In this document: piece by piece, positions 23,931-36,171 of the stretch
Numbering within the stretch: position 1 is the first letter of the stretch
How the letters are laid out: each line of letters opens with the position of its first letter
NCBI RefSeq assembly: GCF_001037495.1
Contig: NZ_KQ089822.1
Location: 62,001 to 126,000, forward strand
DNA length: 64,000 bases
Origin: Citrobacter sp. MGH106
Lineage (GTDB): Bacteria > Pseudomonadota > Gammaproteobacteria > Enterobacterales > Enterobacteriaceae
Direction of reading: 5' to 3'
Translations under genes and position numbers: made by a program
Notes under the pieces: model-generated
Told to the model about the DNA's origin: nothing
Databases searched by the model: none
The model's input: only the letters and a program-made list of their open reading frames with translations

Positions 23931-23966
23931 TCGCGCCCTATTGTGAATATTTATAGCGCACTCTGA

Positions 23967-24314
<348 letters not shown>

Positions 24315-24333
24315 GTTAAGGGGAGCAGGTTAA

Positions 24334-24591
<258 letters not shown>

Positions 24592-24615
24592 GTTTTTCGC
24601 GTCCCGGTAACGGAT

Positions 24616-24647
24616 AAAAGCCCCGCAACACGTTGCGGGGCTTTTTA
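24616..24647 (+). terminator. Intrinsic terminator after rpmA
   Basis: AAAAGCCCCGCAA and TTGCGGGGCTTTTT form a GC-rich stem ending in a T-run, 25 bases past the rpmA stop. Some read-through into yhbE and obgE is likely. Confidence 0.85.
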
Positions 24648-24717
24648 CATTCGACGACCGGTAAATATGCTCGTTGTACCGTCGCAATCCGGAACGAGCC
24701 CTTGCAGGGAATACGGC

Positions 24718-25683
24718 ATGAAGCAGCAGGCAGGTATTGGTATTCTTTTGGCACTCACGACCGCAGTCTGTTGGGGTGCTTTACCAATAGCGATGAAGCA
24801 AGTGCTGGAGGTGATGGAGCCTCCTACCGTGGTGTTCTACCGTTTTTTAATGGCAAGCATTGGCCTTGGAGCTATTCTTGCGGTTAAAAAAAAGCTCCCA
24901 CCTTTGCGTATTTTTCGTAAAGCGCGTTGGCTGGTACTACTGGCTATCGCCACGGGTGGGCTGTTCGGTAACTTCATTCTGTTTAGTTCTTCTTTGCAAT
25001 ATTTGAGCCCAACGGCTTCGCAGGTTATCGGTCAACTGTCACCGGTTGGCATGATGATCGCCAGCGTCTTTATTCTGAAAGAAAAGATGCGTGGTACGCA
25101 GGTTATTGGCGCCATTATGCTTCTGAGCGGGCTGGTGTTGTTTTTTAATACCAGTCTGATCGAAATTTTCACCAAGCTGACCGATTACACCTGGGGTGTG
25201 ATTTTTGGTGTCGGCGCGGCGATGGTTTGGGTGAGCTATGGGGTTGCGCAAAAGGTGTTATTGCGTCGCCTGGCTTCACCGCAGATCCTGTTTTTACTGT
25301 ACACTTTATGTACGATGGCGCTATTGCCCTTGGCTAAACCCGGTGTAATAGCGCAGCTTAGCGACTGGCAGCTTGCCTGTCTGGTGTTCTGCGGCCTGAA
25401 TACGCTGGTAGGATACGGCGCCCTCGCGGAAGCGATGGCACGCTGGCAGGCGGCGCAGGTGAGCGCCATTATTACGCTCACGCCGCTGTTTACGCTGTTA
25501 TTTTCAGATTTATTATCACTGGCCTGGCCCGATTTCTTCGCCAGACCGATGCTAAACCTTTTAGGTTATCTCGGTGCGTTTATCGTGGTTGCGGGCGCGA
25601 TGTATTCCGCCATTGGTCATCGTATTTGGGGCGGTTTACGTAAGCATGAAACGGTGGTTTCGCAACCCCGCTCAGGCGAATGA
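24718..25683 (+). CDS. yhbE: EamA/DMT-family inner-membrane transporter YhbE
   Basis: A 321-residue drug/metabolite transporter superfamily protein with ten predicted membrane helices in two EamA repeats. Visible motifs include TTAVCWGALPIAMKQ at the start and ALAEAMARWQAAQVSAI in the second repeat. The substrate is unknown. ATG 24718 has GCAGGGA upstream; the longer in-frame reading from 24667 falls right after the terminator and was rejected. obgE begins 15 bases later. Confidence 0.92.
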   Translation: MKQQAGIGILLALTTAVCWGALPIAMKQVLEVMEPPTVVFYRFLMASIGLGAILAVKKKLPPLRIFRKARWLVLLAIATGGLFGNFILFSSSLQYLSPTASQVIGQLSPVGMMIASVFILKEKMRGTQVIGAIMLLSGLVLFFNTSLIEIFTKLTDYTWGVIFGVGAAMVWVSYGVAQKVLLRRLASPQILFLLYTLCTMALLPLAKPGVIAQLSDWQLACLVFCGLNTLVGYGALAEAMARWQAAQVSAIITLTPLFTLLFSDLLSLAWPDFFARPMLNLLGYLGAFIVVAGAMYSAIGHRIWGGLRKHETVVSQPRSGE

Positions 25684-26871
<1,188 letters not shown>

Positions 26872-26894
26872 TTTTGTCATCCGATGAATAGCTA

Positions 26895-26923
26895 ACGGGC
26901 CGCTTATGCGGCCCGTTTTTTTT
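26895..26923 (+). terminator. Intrinsic terminator after obgE
   Basis: ACGGGCCGC and GCGGCCCGT with a short TTAT loop are followed by a run of T. It ends the rplU-rpmA-yhbE-obgE transcription unit and faces the end of dacB. Confidence 0.9.
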
Positions 26924-26925
26924 CC

Positions 26926-26958
26926 GTAGGCTGGATAGGGCGTGAGCCGCTATCCGGC
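26926..26958. repeat. REP-like unit between obgE and dacB
   Basis: GGCTGGATAGGGCGTGAGCC and CTATCCGGC form a REP-type imperfect palindrome between the obgE terminator and the dacB stop. Confidence 0.6.
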
Positions 26959-26969
26959 AAGAAATGTTC

Positions 26970-28406
26970 TTAGTTGTTCTGATAAATGTCTTTATACAGC
27001 CGACTCTCGAAGCGTACCAAAGGAATACGGCGGTTGCGCTGGTCTGCCGGCTCAACCGCATAGCCAGACAGGTATTGCACAAACGCCATCCGTTGCCCAC
27101 TTGCCGTGGTAATGAACCCGGCGAGGTTATAAACCCCTTGTAAAGAGCCTGTCTTCGCAGAGACTTTGCCATCGACGCCTGCCTGATGCAGACCAGCACG
27201 GTATTGCAGAGAGCCATCATGGCCTGCCAGCGGCAGCATCGTGATAAAGTTCAGCTCATTATCATGCTGCGCAATATATTGCAGCACCTGCATCATGGTG
27301 GCGGGCGCAATCAGGTTATGACGCGACAGTCCTGAACCATCAGCAATGATGGTGTTGCCAATATCAACACCTGCTTGCTGGCGCAGGATCTGGCGTACGG
27401 CATCGGAGCCTGCACGCCAGGTTCCCGGCACATTAAATCGTGCGTGGCCAATCATACGAAAAACGGTGTCGGCAATCATGTTGTCCGATTTTTTCAGCAT
27501 AATCTTAAGCAGATCGTGCAAAGGTGCTGACTGTTTGCTGGCAACAACAGTGCCTGGCTCGTTGACCAGCGTCTGGCGCAGCAGTGTACCGCTGTAGGTT
27601 ATACCTGCTTGTTTCAGCTCATCTTTGATAATGGCTCCGGCATAGCTGGCACCATCCTGAATGGCAAACGCGAGAGGCAGAGGTTCGGCGCGCTGAGGCA
27701 GACAACCAGTCAGCGTGAAGCGGTTCAGATCGCCAGGAACCACATCCAGTTCACAATATTGGGCTTCCGCAGAACCACGTGCCAGCGTGCGTACCTGACT
27801 GAACATGGTGACCGGGTAGTAAGATGCTACGCGAATAAAGGCGAGGTCGTTTGGTTTTTGTGCGCTGTAAAGCGAAACAGAGAAACAGTTACGATCGACA
27901 ATTGCTGCTGCAGGCGGGGCGCTGAAACACTGCGTCATGTCGTTCCAGGGCCAGCCTGGCGCTTTATCATGGCTGGCAAAAATGGACGTATCAATAAGGA
28001 CATTTCCGTCAATTTGCGTTACGCCTGCTTTTTTCAGGGTCGCCACCATATTGCGAATATCCTGGCGTTTTAGCGTCGGATCGGCACCAAATCGCGCTAC
28101 TAAGTCACCCTTCAATATCCCGCCTTCCACATTGCCTTTTGTCTCAAGCGTCGTGGTAAAACGAAAGTCAGGCCCAAGCTGAATCAATGCCGCGAGGGCG
28201 GTGATAACTTTTTGGGTACTGGCGGGTAGCGCCATCTGCTGGCTATGGTAATCAATCGCGGGTGCAGGGGCCCCGACCTTCTGTACCATAAGGGCGAGGT
28301 TGGCCCCAGCAGGAAGCTGGTTGATGTACTCGTCAACATTCGCAGCCTGAACGCTGAACGCCGCTATAGTGGCAGTCAATCCAATGGTAAATCTGGAAAA
28401 TCGCAT
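26970..28406 (-). CDS. dacB: D-alanyl-D-alanine carboxypeptidase/endopeptidase PBP4
   Basis: A 478-residue class C penicillin-binding protein acting as DD-carboxypeptidase and DD-endopeptidase in the periplasm. The signal peptide ends near AFSVQA-A (residue 21). The serine motif is PASTQK (Ser63), then SDN in LKKSDNMIAD and KTG in VSAKTGSLQG. Length is one residue more than E. coli. It is divergent from greA. Confidence 0.96.
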   Translation of the reverse strand: MRFSRFTIGLTATIAAFSVQAANVDEYINQLPAGANLALMVQKVGAPAPAIDYHSQQMALPASTQKVITALAALIQLGPDFRFTTTLETKGNVEGGILKGDLVARFGADPTLKRQDIRNMVATLKKAGVTQIDGNVLIDTSIFASHDKAPGWPWNDMTQCFSAPPAAAIVDRNCFSVSLYSAQKPNDLAFIRVASYYPVTMFSQVRTLARGSAEAQYCELDVVPGDLNRFTLTGCLPQRAEPLPLAFAIQDGASYAGAIIKDELKQAGITYSGTLLRQTLVNEPGTVVASKQSAPLHDLLKIMLKKSDNMIADTVFRMIGHARFNVPGTWRAGSDAVRQILRQQAGVDIGNTIIADGSGLSRHNLIAPATMMQVLQYIAQHDNELNFITMLPLAGHDGSLQYRAGLHQAGVDGKVSAKTGSLQGVYNLAGFITTASGQRMAFVQYLSGYAVEPADQRNRRIPLVRFESRLYKDIYQNN

Positions 28407-28523
28407 AATCTCGCGCTAACAACCTGGAAACAGGCCGTCATACTACGGCGCAACGCCCCAAAAAGTAAACGATGACCCATAGGGAACTCCAGGGTAAAAT
28501 GATCATCAAATAGAAAATCGTAG

Positions 28524-28561
28524 CTGACCTGGAGCTTTGTGCCCCGGGTCGGTATTTTTTT
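28524..28561 (+). promoter_or_regulatory. greA leader terminator (GraL-type attenuator)
   Basis: CTGACCTGG pairs with CCGGGTCGG around a loop and is followed by a run of seven or more T, about 95 bases before greA. In E. coli the greA leader ends early at such a hairpin, giving the short GraL RNAs. A second perfect hairpin, CTGGCAT/ATGCCAG at 28572-28590, follows. The 28407-28654 gap holds these elements and the greA promoters, which I could not place exactly. Confidence 0.6.
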
Positions 28562-28654
28562 GCTTCTGACTCTGGCATGGCGTATGCCAGGGTGGGCTTA
28601 GCAGCCGGGGTGAAGACAAGCGCCCCCTACAGGAATGTTCAAGAGGTATAACAA

Positions 28655-29131
28655 ATGCAAGCTATCCCTATGACCTTACGTGGTGCTGAAAAACTGCGCG
28701 AAGAGCTGGATTTTCTGAAATCTGTGCGCCGCCCTGAAATTATCGCCGCTATCGCCGATGCTCGTGAGCACGGTGATCTTAAAGAGAACGCGGAGTATCA
28801 CGCGGCCCGTGAACAGCAGGGATTCTGCGAAGGGCGCATTAAAGATATCGAAGCTAAGCTGTCCAACGCGCAGGTTATCGATGTCACTAAAATGCCAAAC
28901 AATGGCCGCGTCGTTTTCGGTGCAACGGTAACAGTGCTGAATCTCGATAACGACGAAGAGCAGACCTGGCGCATCGTGGGCGATGATGAAGCTGATTTTA
29001 AACAGAACCTGATTTCTGTGAATTCCCCTATCGCGCGTGGCCTGGTCGGTAAAGAGCAGGATGATGTGGTGGTTATCAAAACGCCGGGCGGTGAAGTGGA
29101 ATATGAAGTGATTAAGGTAGAATACCTGTAA
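28655..29131 (+). CDS. greA: Transcription elongation factor GreA
   Basis: A 158-residue factor that rescues backtracked RNA polymerase by stimulating transcript cleavage. The N-terminal coiled coil carries the acidic tip ([23 protein letters not shown]). The C-terminal FKBP-like domain includes [20 protein letters not shown] precedes the ATG. It is monocistronic, between a leader attenuator and a terminator. Confidence 0.97.
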   Translation: MQAIPMTLRGAEKLREELDFLKSVRRPEIIAAIADAREHGDLKENAEYHAAREQQGFCEGRIKDIEAKLSNAQVIDVTKMPNNGRVVFGATVTVLNLDNDEEQTWRIVGDDEADFKQNLISVNSPIARGLVGKEQDDVVVIKTPGGEVEYEVIKVEYL

Positions 29132-29174
29132 GAATTACCCAATACTCAAGATGTTGATGTATTGTAAAGAAAGG

Positions 29175-29198
29175 AAAAAGGCCGCATAGCGGCCTTTT
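29175..29198. terminator. Bidirectional terminator between greA and yhbY
   Basis: AAAAGGCCGC, ATA, GCGGCCTTTT is symmetrical, with A and T runs on both sides, so it can end both greA and the opposite-strand yhbY transcript. Confidence 0.85.
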
Positions 29199-29286
29199 AT
29201 CAACGAAGAGAGCGTGGCATTTTGCTCTCCTGCTAGCAGAAACTCCCGCGTTTTACACAAACTTCGTGTTCAATTTTGGGATATTC

Positions 29287-29580
29287 TTAGCGTGGCAGCG
29301 AGATTTTACGTTCTTTAGTCGGGCGATACAGTACCAGCGTTTTGCCGATGACCTGTACATTACAGGCGCCGGTTTCGCGTACGATAGCTTCCACGATCAA
29401 GGTTTTAGTATCGCGATCTTCCGAGGCGATTTTCACCTTGATAAGTTCATGGTGCTCTAACGCTTGTTCAATCTCGGCCAGTACCCCTTCGGTCAAACCA
29501 TTATTGCCAAGCATAACTACAGGCTTGAGCGGATGTGCCAGACCTTTCAGGTGCTGTTTTTGTTTAGTACTCAGATTCAT
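29287..29580 (-). CDS. yhbY: CRM-domain RNA-binding ribosome assembly factor YhbY
   Basis: A 97-residue KH-like CRM domain protein that associates with the 50S precursor. It begins MNLSTKQKQHLKGLAHPLKP and has the GxxG-type loop in MLGNNGLTEGV. ATG 29580 matches the family; the upstream in-frame ORF that overlaps rlmE is not part of it. It is divergent from rlmE. Confidence 0.95.
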   Translation of the reverse strand: MNLSTKQKQHLKGLAHPLKPVVMLGNNGLTEGVLAEIEQALEHHELIKVKIASEDRDTKTLIVEAIVRETGACNVQVIGKTLVLYRPTKERKISLPR

Positions 29581-29705
29581 CGTATATTTTTGCTTACGTT
29601 GGGATTGAAAACGGGTCATTCTACCGCCATCTCCCTTATATCGCCAAATAGCTGTGTAGAAATTTACACCATTGGTTACGATGAACTGCCCGATGGGAAA
29701 GTGAA

Positions 29706-30335
29706 ATGACAGGTAAAAAGCGTTCTGCCAGCTCAAGCCGCTGGCTTCAGGAACACTTTAGCGATAAATATGTTCAACAGGCACAGAAAAAGGGGTTACG
29801 TTCCCGTGCCTGGTTTAAACTTGATGAAATACAGCAGAGTGACAAGATTTTTAAGCCGGGGATGACGATTGTTGACCTCGGCGCTGCACCCGGTGGCTGG
29901 TCGCAATATGCGGTTACGCAGATCGGGAACAGCGGCCGCATTATCGCTTGTGATCTTTTACCTATGGATCCAATCGTTGGTGTGGACTTCCTTCAGGGCG
30001 ACTTTCGTGATGAATTAGTCCTGAAAGCGTTACTTGAGCGCGTAGGTGACAGTAAAGTACAAGTTGTCATGTCTGATATGGCGCCAAATATGTGTGGAAC
30101 ACCGGCGGTGGATATTCCCCGGGCCATGTATCTGGTAGAGCTGGCGCTTGGAATGGCTCGTGATGTATTAGCGCCAGGTGGTAGTTTTGTAGTGAAGGTG
30201 TTCCAGGGCGAAGGTTTCGATGAGTATCTAAGAGAGATTCGCTCCCTGTTTACGAAGGTCAAAGTTCGTAAGCCGGACTCTTCTCGCGCCCGTTCGCGTG
30301 AAGTGTACATTGTAGCGACCGGGCGTAAACCATAA
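29706..30335 (+). CDS. rlmE: 23S rRNA U2552 2'-O-methyltransferase RlmE
   Basis: A 209-residue SAM-dependent methyltransferase (FtsJ) that modifies U2552 in the A loop late in 50S assembly. The SAM-binding motif is [12 protein letters not shown] (56-67), with the K-D-K-E catalytic set in the Rossmann fold ([17 protein letters not shown]). It lies 99 bases before ftsH, with which it forms an operon. Confidence 0.97.
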   Translation: MTGKKRSASSSRWLQEHFSDKYVQQAQKKGLRSRAWFKLDEIQQSDKIFKPGMTIVDLGAAPGGWSQYAVTQIGNSGRIIACDLLPMDPIVGVDFLQGDFRDELVLKALLERVGDSKVQVVMSDMAPNMCGTPAVDIPRAMYLVELALGMARDVLAPGGSFVVKVFQGEGFDEYLREIRSLFTKVKVRKPDSSRARSREVYIVATGRKP

Positions 30336-30434
30336 CCGGTAGATTTCAAACGGAAGTTTGAAAGACGCTGGATATAGAGTATCCTGACGCTGTTTTTAAC
30401 ACAGTTGTAATATGAGGTTAATCCCTTGAGTGAC

Positions 30435-32366
30435 ATGGCGAAAAACCTAATACTCTGGCTGGTCATTGCCGTTGTGCTGATGTCAGTATTCCAGAGCTTT
30501 GGGCCCAGCGAGTCTAATGGCCGTAAGGTTGATTACTCTACCTTCCTGCAAGAGGTCAATCAGGACCAGGTTCGTGAAGCGCGTATCAACGGACGTGAGA
30601 TTAACGTTACCAAGAAAGATAGTAACCGTTACACGACCTACATCCCGGTTAACGATCCGAAGCTGCTTGATAACCTGCTGACCAAAAACGTCAAGGTTGT
30701 TGGCGAGCCGCCTGAAGAGCCGAGCCTGCTGGCTTCTATCTTCATTTCCTGGTTCCCAATGCTGCTGCTGATTGGTGTCTGGATCTTCTTTATGCGTCAG
30801 ATGCAGGGCGGTGGTGGCAAAGGCGCCATGTCGTTCGGTAAGAGTAAAGCGCGCATGCTGACGGAAGATCAGATCAAAACCACTTTTGCTGACGTTGCAG
30901 GTTGTGACGAAGCGAAAGAAGAGGTGGCTGAACTGGTTGAATACCTGCGCGAACCTAGCCGTTTCCAGAAGTTGGGCGGTAAAATCCCGAAAGGCGTCCT
31001 GATGGTCGGTCCTCCGGGTACGGGTAAAACCCTGTTGGCGAAAGCCATCGCGGGTGAAGCAAAGGTTCCATTCTTCACTATTTCCGGTTCTGATTTCGTG
31101 GAAATGTTCGTGGGTGTCGGTGCATCTCGTGTGCGTGACATGTTCGAACAGGCCAAGAAAGCTGCACCGTGCATCATCTTCATCGATGAAATCGACGCCG
31201 TAGGTCGCCAGCGTGGCGCAGGTCTGGGTGGTGGTCATGATGAACGTGAGCAAACGCTGAACCAGATGCTGGTTGAGATGGATGGTTTCGAAGGTAACGA
31301 AGGTATCATCGTTATCGCGGCAACTAACCGTCCGGACGTTCTTGACCCTGCGCTGTTGCGTCCAGGCCGTTTTGACCGTCAGGTTGTTGTTGGTCTGCCG
31401 GATGTTCGTGGTCGTGAACAGATCCTGAAAGTGCATATGCGTCGCGTACCGCTGTCTCCGGACATCGATGCGGCAATCATTGCCCGTGGTACCCCTGGCT
31501 TCTCCGGTGCAGACCTGGCGAACCTGGTGAACGAAGCGGCACTGTTTGCTGCCCGTGGCAACAAGCGCGTTGTGTCGATGGTTGAATTCGAGAAAGCGAA
31601 AGACAAAATCATGATGGGTGCGGAACGTCGCTCCATGGTGATGACGGAAGCGCAGAAAGAATCCACCGCGTATCACGAAGCGGGCCACGCGATTATCGGT
31701 CGCCTGGTACCGGAACACGATCCGGTGCATAAAGTGACGATTATTCCGCGCGGTCGTGCGCTGGGTGTTACCTTCTTCCTGCCTGAAGGCGACGCAATCA
31801 GCGCCAGCCGTCAGAAACTGGAAAGCCAGATCTCTACGCTGTACGGCGGTCGTCTGGCTGAAGAGATCATCTACGGTGCAGAACATGTTTCTACCGGTGC
31901 GTCGAACGACATTAAAGTCGCGACTAACCTGGCGCGTAACATGGTGACGCAGTGGGGCTTCTCTGAAAAACTGGGTCCGTTGCTGTATGCGGAAGAAGAA
32001 GGCGAAGTGTTCCTGGGACGTTCTGTTGCGAAAGCAAAACATATGTCCGATGAAACTGCGCGCATCATCGATCAGGAAGTTAAATTGCTGATTGAACGTA
32101 ACTATGACCGCGCTCGTCGTCTTCTGAACGATAACCTGGATATTCTGCACTCGATGAAAGATGCGCTCATGAAATATGAGACTATCGATGCACCACAGAT
32201 TGATGACCTGATGGCTCGTCGTGATGTGCGCCCGCCAGCTGGCTGGGAAGAGTCTGGTACTTCTAACAACTCTGGCAACAATGGCACCCCGAGTGCGCCG
32301 CGTCCGACTGAAGAGCCGCGTACGCCGAATGCGGGCAACATGTCAGAGCAGTTAGGCGACAAATAA
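30435..32366 (+). CDS. ftsH: ATP-dependent zinc metalloprotease FtsH
   Basis: An AAA+ membrane protease that degrades LpxC, sigma-32, SecY and other targets. Two membrane segments (about 5-22 and 99-119) flank a periplasmic domain. Walker A GPPGTGKT (192-199) and Walker [12 protein letters not shown] are followed by the zinc motif HEAGH near 414-418. The start is ambiguous. ATG 30435 gives the usual MAKNLILW N-terminus (643 aa), but TTG 30426 is better spaced from GAGG and would add three residues. Confidence 0.96.
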   Translation: MAKNLILWLVIAVVLMSVFQSFGPSESNGRKVDYSTFLQEVNQDQVREARINGREINVTKKDSNRYTTYIPVNDPKLLDNLLTKNVKVVGEPPEEPSLLASIFISWFPMLLLIGVWIFFMRQMQGGGGKGAMSFGKSKARMLTEDQIKTTFADVAGCDEAKEEVAELVEYLREPSRFQKLGGKIPKGVLMVGPPGTGKTLLAKAIAGEAKVPFFTISGSDFVEMFVGVGASRVRDMFEQAKKAAPCIIFIDEIDAVGRQRGAGLGGGHDEREQTLNQMLVEMDGFEGNEGIIVIAATNRPDVLDPALLRPGRFDRQVVVGLPDVRGREQILKVHMRRVPLSPDIDAAIIARGTPGFSGADLANLVNEAALFAARGNKRVVSMVEFEKAKDKIMMGAERRSMVMTEAQKESTAYHEAGHAIIGRLVPEHDPVHKVTIIPRGRALGVTFFLPEGDAISASRQKLESQISTLYGGRLAEEIIYGAEHVSTGASNDIKVATNLARNMVTQWGFSEKLGPLLYAEEEGEVFLGRSVAKAKHMSDETARIIDQEVKLLIERNYDRARRLLNDNLDILHSMKDALMKYETIDAPQIDDLMARRDVRPPAGWEESGTSNNSGNNGTPSAPRPTEEPRTPNAGNMSEQLGDK

Positions 32367-32397
32367 GTTATCGCTGTTGATGACCATGTTTTAATTG

Positions 32398-32426
32398 AAA
32401 ACCCTGGGGCTTGCTCCGGGGTTTTT
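32398..32426 (+). terminator. Intrinsic terminator after ftsH
   Basis: AACCCTGGGGC and GCTCCGGGGTTTTT form an imperfect stem with a T-run, 32 bases past the ftsH stop. It separates ftsH from folP, which starts 39 bases after it. Confidence 0.75.
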
Positions 32427-32464
32427 CTTATCTGCTTACTCAAGATTTTACCAGGGATAAAACT

Positions 32465-33313
32465 ATGAAACTCTTTGCTCAGGGTTCTTCACTGGATCTC
32501 AGTCATCCCCACGTAATGGGAATTTTAAACGTTACGCCAGACTCCTTTTCCGATGGCGGGGCACACAATACGCTGGTTGAAGCAGTGAAACACGCAAATC
32601 TGATGATTAACGCAGGGGCGACTATCATTGATGTGGGGGGCGAGTCCACTCGTCCAGGTGCCGCAGACGTGAGCGTGGAAGAAGAGCTGGAGCGTGTGAT
32701 CCCGGTCGTTGAGGCCATTGCTCAACGTTTTGAAGTGTGGATTTCAGTAGATACTTCGAAACCGGAAGTCATTCGCGAATGTACCAGAGTTGGCGCACAT
32801 ATCATTAATGACATTCGCTCGCTTTCTGAACCGGGGGCGCTGGAAGCGGCGGCGGAAACCGGATTGCCGGTTTGCCTGATGCATATGCAGGGACAGCCGA
32901 AAACTATGCAGGAAGCGCCAAAGTATGAAGATGTCTTTGTTGAGGTAAATCGTTACTTTATTGAGCAAATAGCGCGTTGTGAAAGGGCCGGAATCACAAA
33001 AGATAAATTGCTGCTCGACCCTGGATTCGGATTCGGTAAAAATCTTGCTCACAACTACACATTACTGGCACGCCTGGCAGAGTTTCATCATTTTAATCTG
33101 CCGCTGCTGGTAGGAATGTCACGAAAATCAATGGTTGGCCAGTTGCTCAATGTGGGTCCATCTGAGCGTCTGAGTGGTAGCCTCGCATGCGCGGTGATTG
33201 CCGCAATGCAGGGGGCGCAGATTATTCGTGTCCATGACGTCAAAGAAACCGTAGAAGCGATGCGTGTGGTGGAAGCCACATTGTCTGCAAAGGAAAACAA
33301 ACGCTATGAGTAA
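32465..33313 (+). CDS. folP: Dihydropteroate synthase FolP
   Basis: A 282-residue TIM-barrel enzyme that condenses p-aminobenzoate with 6-hydroxymethyl-dihydropterin diphosphate; it is the sulfonamide target. Motifs [15 protein letters not shown] and [11 protein letters not shown], plus the C-terminal IRVHDVKET, are intact. Phe28 and Pro64-region residues look like the susceptible form. CAGGGAT precedes ATG 32465. The last eight bases overlap glmM. Confidence 0.97.
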   Translation: MKLFAQGSSLDLSHPHVMGILNVTPDSFSDGGAHNTLVEAVKHANLMINAGATIIDVGGESTRPGAADVSVEEELERVIPVVEAIAQRFEVWISVDTSKPEVIRECTRVGAHIINDIRSLSEPGALEAAAETGLPVCLMHMQGQPKTMQEAPKYEDVFVEVNRYFIEQIARCERAGITKDKLLLDPGFGFGKNLAHNYTLLARLAEFHHFNLPLLVGMSRKSMVGQLLNVGPSERLSGSLACAVIAAMQGAQIIRVHDVKETVEAMRVVEATLSAKENKRYE

Positions 33314-34643
33314 TCGTAAATATTTTGGCACTGATGGGATCCGCGGCCGCGTAGGTGATGCTCCAATCACCCCTGACTTCGTGCTCAAACTGGGTTGGGC
33401 GGCAGGAAAAGTGCTGGCACGTCATGGTTCTCGCAAAATCATTATCGGTAAAGATACGCGTATTTCCGGCTATATGCTGGAGTCTGCGCTGGAAGCGGGC
33501 CTGGCTGCTGCTGGTCTGTCTGCCTCTTTCACCGGCCCCATGCCTACGCCTGCCGTCGCTTATCTGACTCGCGCTTTCCGCGCTGAAGCCGGAATTGTTA
33601 TTTCTGCCTCGCACAACCCATTTTATGATAACGGGATTAAATTCTTCTCCACCGATGGGACCAAACTGCCAGATGCGGTTGAAGAGGCTATTGAAGCCGA
33701 GATGGAAAAAGCGATTACCTGTGTGGACTCGGCTGAACTGGGTAAAGCGACCCGTATTGTCGATGCTGCCGGTCGTTATATTGAGTTCTGCAAAGGCACA
33801 TTCCCGAATGAACTGAGTCTGAATGAGTTAAAAATCGTGGTGGATTGCGCTAACGGTGCAACGTATCACATTGCTCCAAATGTACTGCGTGAACTCGGTG
33901 CTAACGTGATTGCGATTGGCTGTGAGCCGAATGGCGTTAACATCAATGAAGAAGTTGGTGCTACCGATGTCCGTGCGCTGCAGGCTCGCGTGATAGCTGA
34001 AAAAGCCGATTTGGGTATTGCGCTGGACGGTGATGGTGATCGCGTGATCATGGTTGACCATGAAGGTAACAAGGTCGATGGCGATCAAATCATGTATATC
34101 ATTGCCCGTGAGGCTTTGCGTCAGGGGCAATTGCGTGGCGGTGCTGTCGGTACGCTGATGAGTAACATGGGGCTGGAACTGGCACTGAAACAGCTGGGGA
34201 TCCCGTTTGCCCGTGCAAAAGTGGGTGACCGCTATGTGCTGGAAAAAATGCAGGAAAAAGGCTGGCGCATCGGGGCTGAAAACTCGGGTCACGTGATCCT
34301 GCTGGATAAAACTACCACTGGTGACGGTATTGTGGCGGGTCTGCAGGTGCTGGCAGCGATGGTTCGTAACCATATGAGTCTGCACGACCTGTGCAGTGGA
34401 ATGAAAATGTTCCCGCAGTTGCTGGTTAATGTTCGCTTTACTGCTGGCAGCGGCGATCCGCTGGAAAATGAAAACGTGAAAGCGGTGATGGCAGATGTTG
34501 AAGCAGCATTGGGCAGCCGTGGGCGTGTGCTGCTGCGTAAATCAGGCACTGAGCCATTAATACGAGTGATGGTGGAAGGTGAAGATGAAGCGCAGGTAAC
34601 AGAGTTCGCTCACCGTATTGCGGATGCTGTGAAAGCGGTTTAA
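33306..34643 (+). CDS. glmM: Phosphoglucosamine mutase GlmM
   Basis: A 445-residue alpha-D-phosphohexomutase converting glucosamine-6-phosphate to glucosamine-1-phosphate for UDP-GlcNAc. The phosphoserine is Ser102 in ISASHNPF. The metal loop is DGDGDR and the phosphate-binding loop is [11 protein letters not shown]. Its ATG overlaps the folP stop by eight bases, implying coupled translation. A terminator follows directly. Confidence 0.97.
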   Translation: MSNRKYFGTDGIRGRVGDAPITPDFVLKLGWAAGKVLARHGSRKIIIGKDTRISGYMLESALEAGLAAAGLSASFTGPMPTPAVAYLTRAFRAEAGIVISASHNPFYDNGIKFFSTDGTKLPDAVEEAIEAEMEKAITCVDSAELGKATRIVDAAGRYIEFCKGTFPNELSLNELKIVVDCANGATYHIAPNVLRELGANVIAIGCEPNGVNINEEVGATDVRALQARVIAEKADLGIALDGDGDRVIMVDHEGNKVDGDQIMYIIAREALRQGQLRGGAVGTLMSNMGLELALKQLGIPFARAKVGDRYVLEKMQEKGWRIGAENSGHVILLDKTTTGDGIVAGLQVLAAMVRNHMSLHDLCSGMKMFPQLLVNVRFTAGSGDPLENENVKAVMADVEAALGSRGRVLLRKSGTEPLIRVMVEGEDEAQVTEFAHRIADAVKAV

Positions 34644-34661
34644 CGCTTGTAAAGAATCAGC

Positions 34662-34696
34662 GCCGGAGTCCAGGACAGGACTCCGGCTTTTTTTTT
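34662..34696 (+). terminator. Intrinsic terminator after glmM
   Basis: GCCGGAGTCC, loop AGGACA, GGACTCCGGC then nine T. The T-run runs into the stop codon of the convergent transporter gene. Confidence 0.92.
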
Positions 34697-36161
34697 ACTG
34701 TGCTGAAAGTGCCTGTTTGCGTCGATGTTGCCAGAAGTAGCCCCCGGCCATTATTAGCACAAGACCCGCCAACCACGGCAGAACCGCCAGCAAATGCCCT
34801 GAACGTGCAAATGTCAGCACAATCATTAACAACCATCCTCCCAGCATCGGAATTGCGGTACGTTTAACAATATCCACCGGTGATACGCCAGCGATCCCCG
34901 CAATGGCAATGATAACGCCGGCAATCGGCGATAACGTTCGACCAATGCCCGCTGATATCTGAATAGGCAGCATCATCACCGCAATGTCGCTCCCAATATG
35001 GCGACTGATATCCGGCACCATCGGTGCGAAAGAGAAAAACGCCGCGTTTCCGGAACCCATTAGTGCCGAAATTGCGAAGGTGATCAGTGTCATCAGCAAG
35101 ATAATCGAAGCGGCACTGAGACCAAATTCACCGGAGAGTGACAGGAGCGCATCGACTGCGCCAATTGCTTTCAGCCCGGCAGAAAAAACTTCACCAGCGA
35201 TAATCAGCGTGACGACGGTGGCAAAAACGCTGCCCATGTTGTCGAAAACTTTTTGCACACCTGCCATTACATCACGCGCTTTTCGGTGGCGGCAATACTC
35301 GCAAATCAACGTAATGGCCAGGCTTATCAGTACGGCTGTATCCAGGGTGATTTTTAGTGAACTGAACAGCAGGTCGCTACATAACAACATCAATACCAGC
35401 GGTAGCATTGGCAGGAACAGCCATGCTATCGGTGCGTTGGTTTCTTCGGTTGATGTTAATGTTTGCATCTGCTGAGTCACATGGTCCCCACTTTCCCGGC
35501 GATCGAAAAAACGCTGAACAACGATATGGAGCAGGGCGATGAAGAGAATAACGGGTACGACGATGGGAAGCTGGTCCTGGACAAAATAGTTCACGACCTC
35601 GATACCCGCAGTTTTAGCCGCCAGCACAGAGTTGCCTGAACCGGGCCCAAACTCAACCGCGCAAGTACTGGCGATCACGGCTGCTACCGCAGCACGACTA
35701 CAACCCAGACGAGTCAGTAATGGGTAAAGCGTTGCCATCAGTAGTAATCCCAGGCCCGTGGCGCTGCTGATAAACAGCGACAGGAATTGCCCCAGCAATA
35801 ATGCAAGCCCAAGCAGCAGATAAGGGGAGTTCAGACGCTGTAAAGGCCGGGAAGTGACACGAACCAGTACCTGGCTTGCACCAATTGCCGACATATAGGT
35901 GGCAAAGCCGCCAATCAGCATAATTTGCAGTCCGAGACCGCCGAGGCGAACGCTCAGGGTATCGCGTATAAACTCAAAGGCATCAAAGGGGCCAAACCCG
36001 GTGCTTTTTTTCACCAGACTACTGAGCGTGGTCAGCCCGCTAAAATGTGCGATGAGCAGCAGCACAATCCCGGTCAACAGTAGCACCGATTGTGGGTGAT
36101 ACTTTTTCAGGATCAGGCGTCCGGCAAAAATAATGGCGACTAGCGCCAGCAATAATGACAT
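34695..36161 (-). CDS. DcuC-family C4-dicarboxylate/anion transporter
   Basis: A 488-residue membrane protein with about twelve hydrophobic helices. Motifs such as AVEFGPGSGNSVLAAKTAG and FAISALMGSGNAAFFSFAPMVPDIS match the DcuC (C4-dicarboxylate anaerobic carrier) family. GAGTGAGGATG lies eight bases before ATG 36161, which decides the start over a longer in-frame reading. It lies ten bases after the dipeptidase gene and is surely co-transcribed. It may move aspartate, a C4-acid or a beta-aspartyl peptide, but the substrate is not readable from sequence. E. coli pairs iadA with the unrelated yjiGH instead. Confidence 0.85.
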   Translation of the reverse strand: MSLLLALVAIIFAGRLILKKYHPQSVLLLTGIVLLLIAHFSGLTTLSSLVKKSTGFGPFDAFEFIRDTLSVRLGGLGLQIMLIGGFATYMSAIGASQVLVRVTSRPLQRLNSPYLLLGLALLLGQFLSLFISSATGLGLLLMATLYPLLTRLGCSRAAVAAVIASTCAVEFGPGSGNSVLAAKTAGIEVVNYFVQDQLPIVVPVILFIALLHIVVQRFFDRRESGDHVTQQMQTLTSTEETNAPIAWLFLPMLPLVLMLLCSDLLFSSLKITLDTAVLISLAITLICEYCRHRKARDVMAGVQKVFDNMGSVFATVVTLIIAGEVFSAGLKAIGAVDALLSLSGEFGLSAASIILLMTLITFAISALMGSGNAAFFSFAPMVPDISRHIGSDIAVMMLPIQISAGIGRTLSPIAGVIIAIAGIAGVSPVDIVKRTAIPMLGGWLLMIVLTFARSGHLLAVLPWLAGLVLIMAGGYFWQHRRKQALSAQ

Positions 36162-36171
36162 TTTTACATCC

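Noticed and set aside
30483-32150. A 555-codon reverse-strand frame opposite ftsH
   Set aside because: Antisense shadow of a highly expressed gene; His/Arg/Phe-rich and without domains or a ribosome-binding site.
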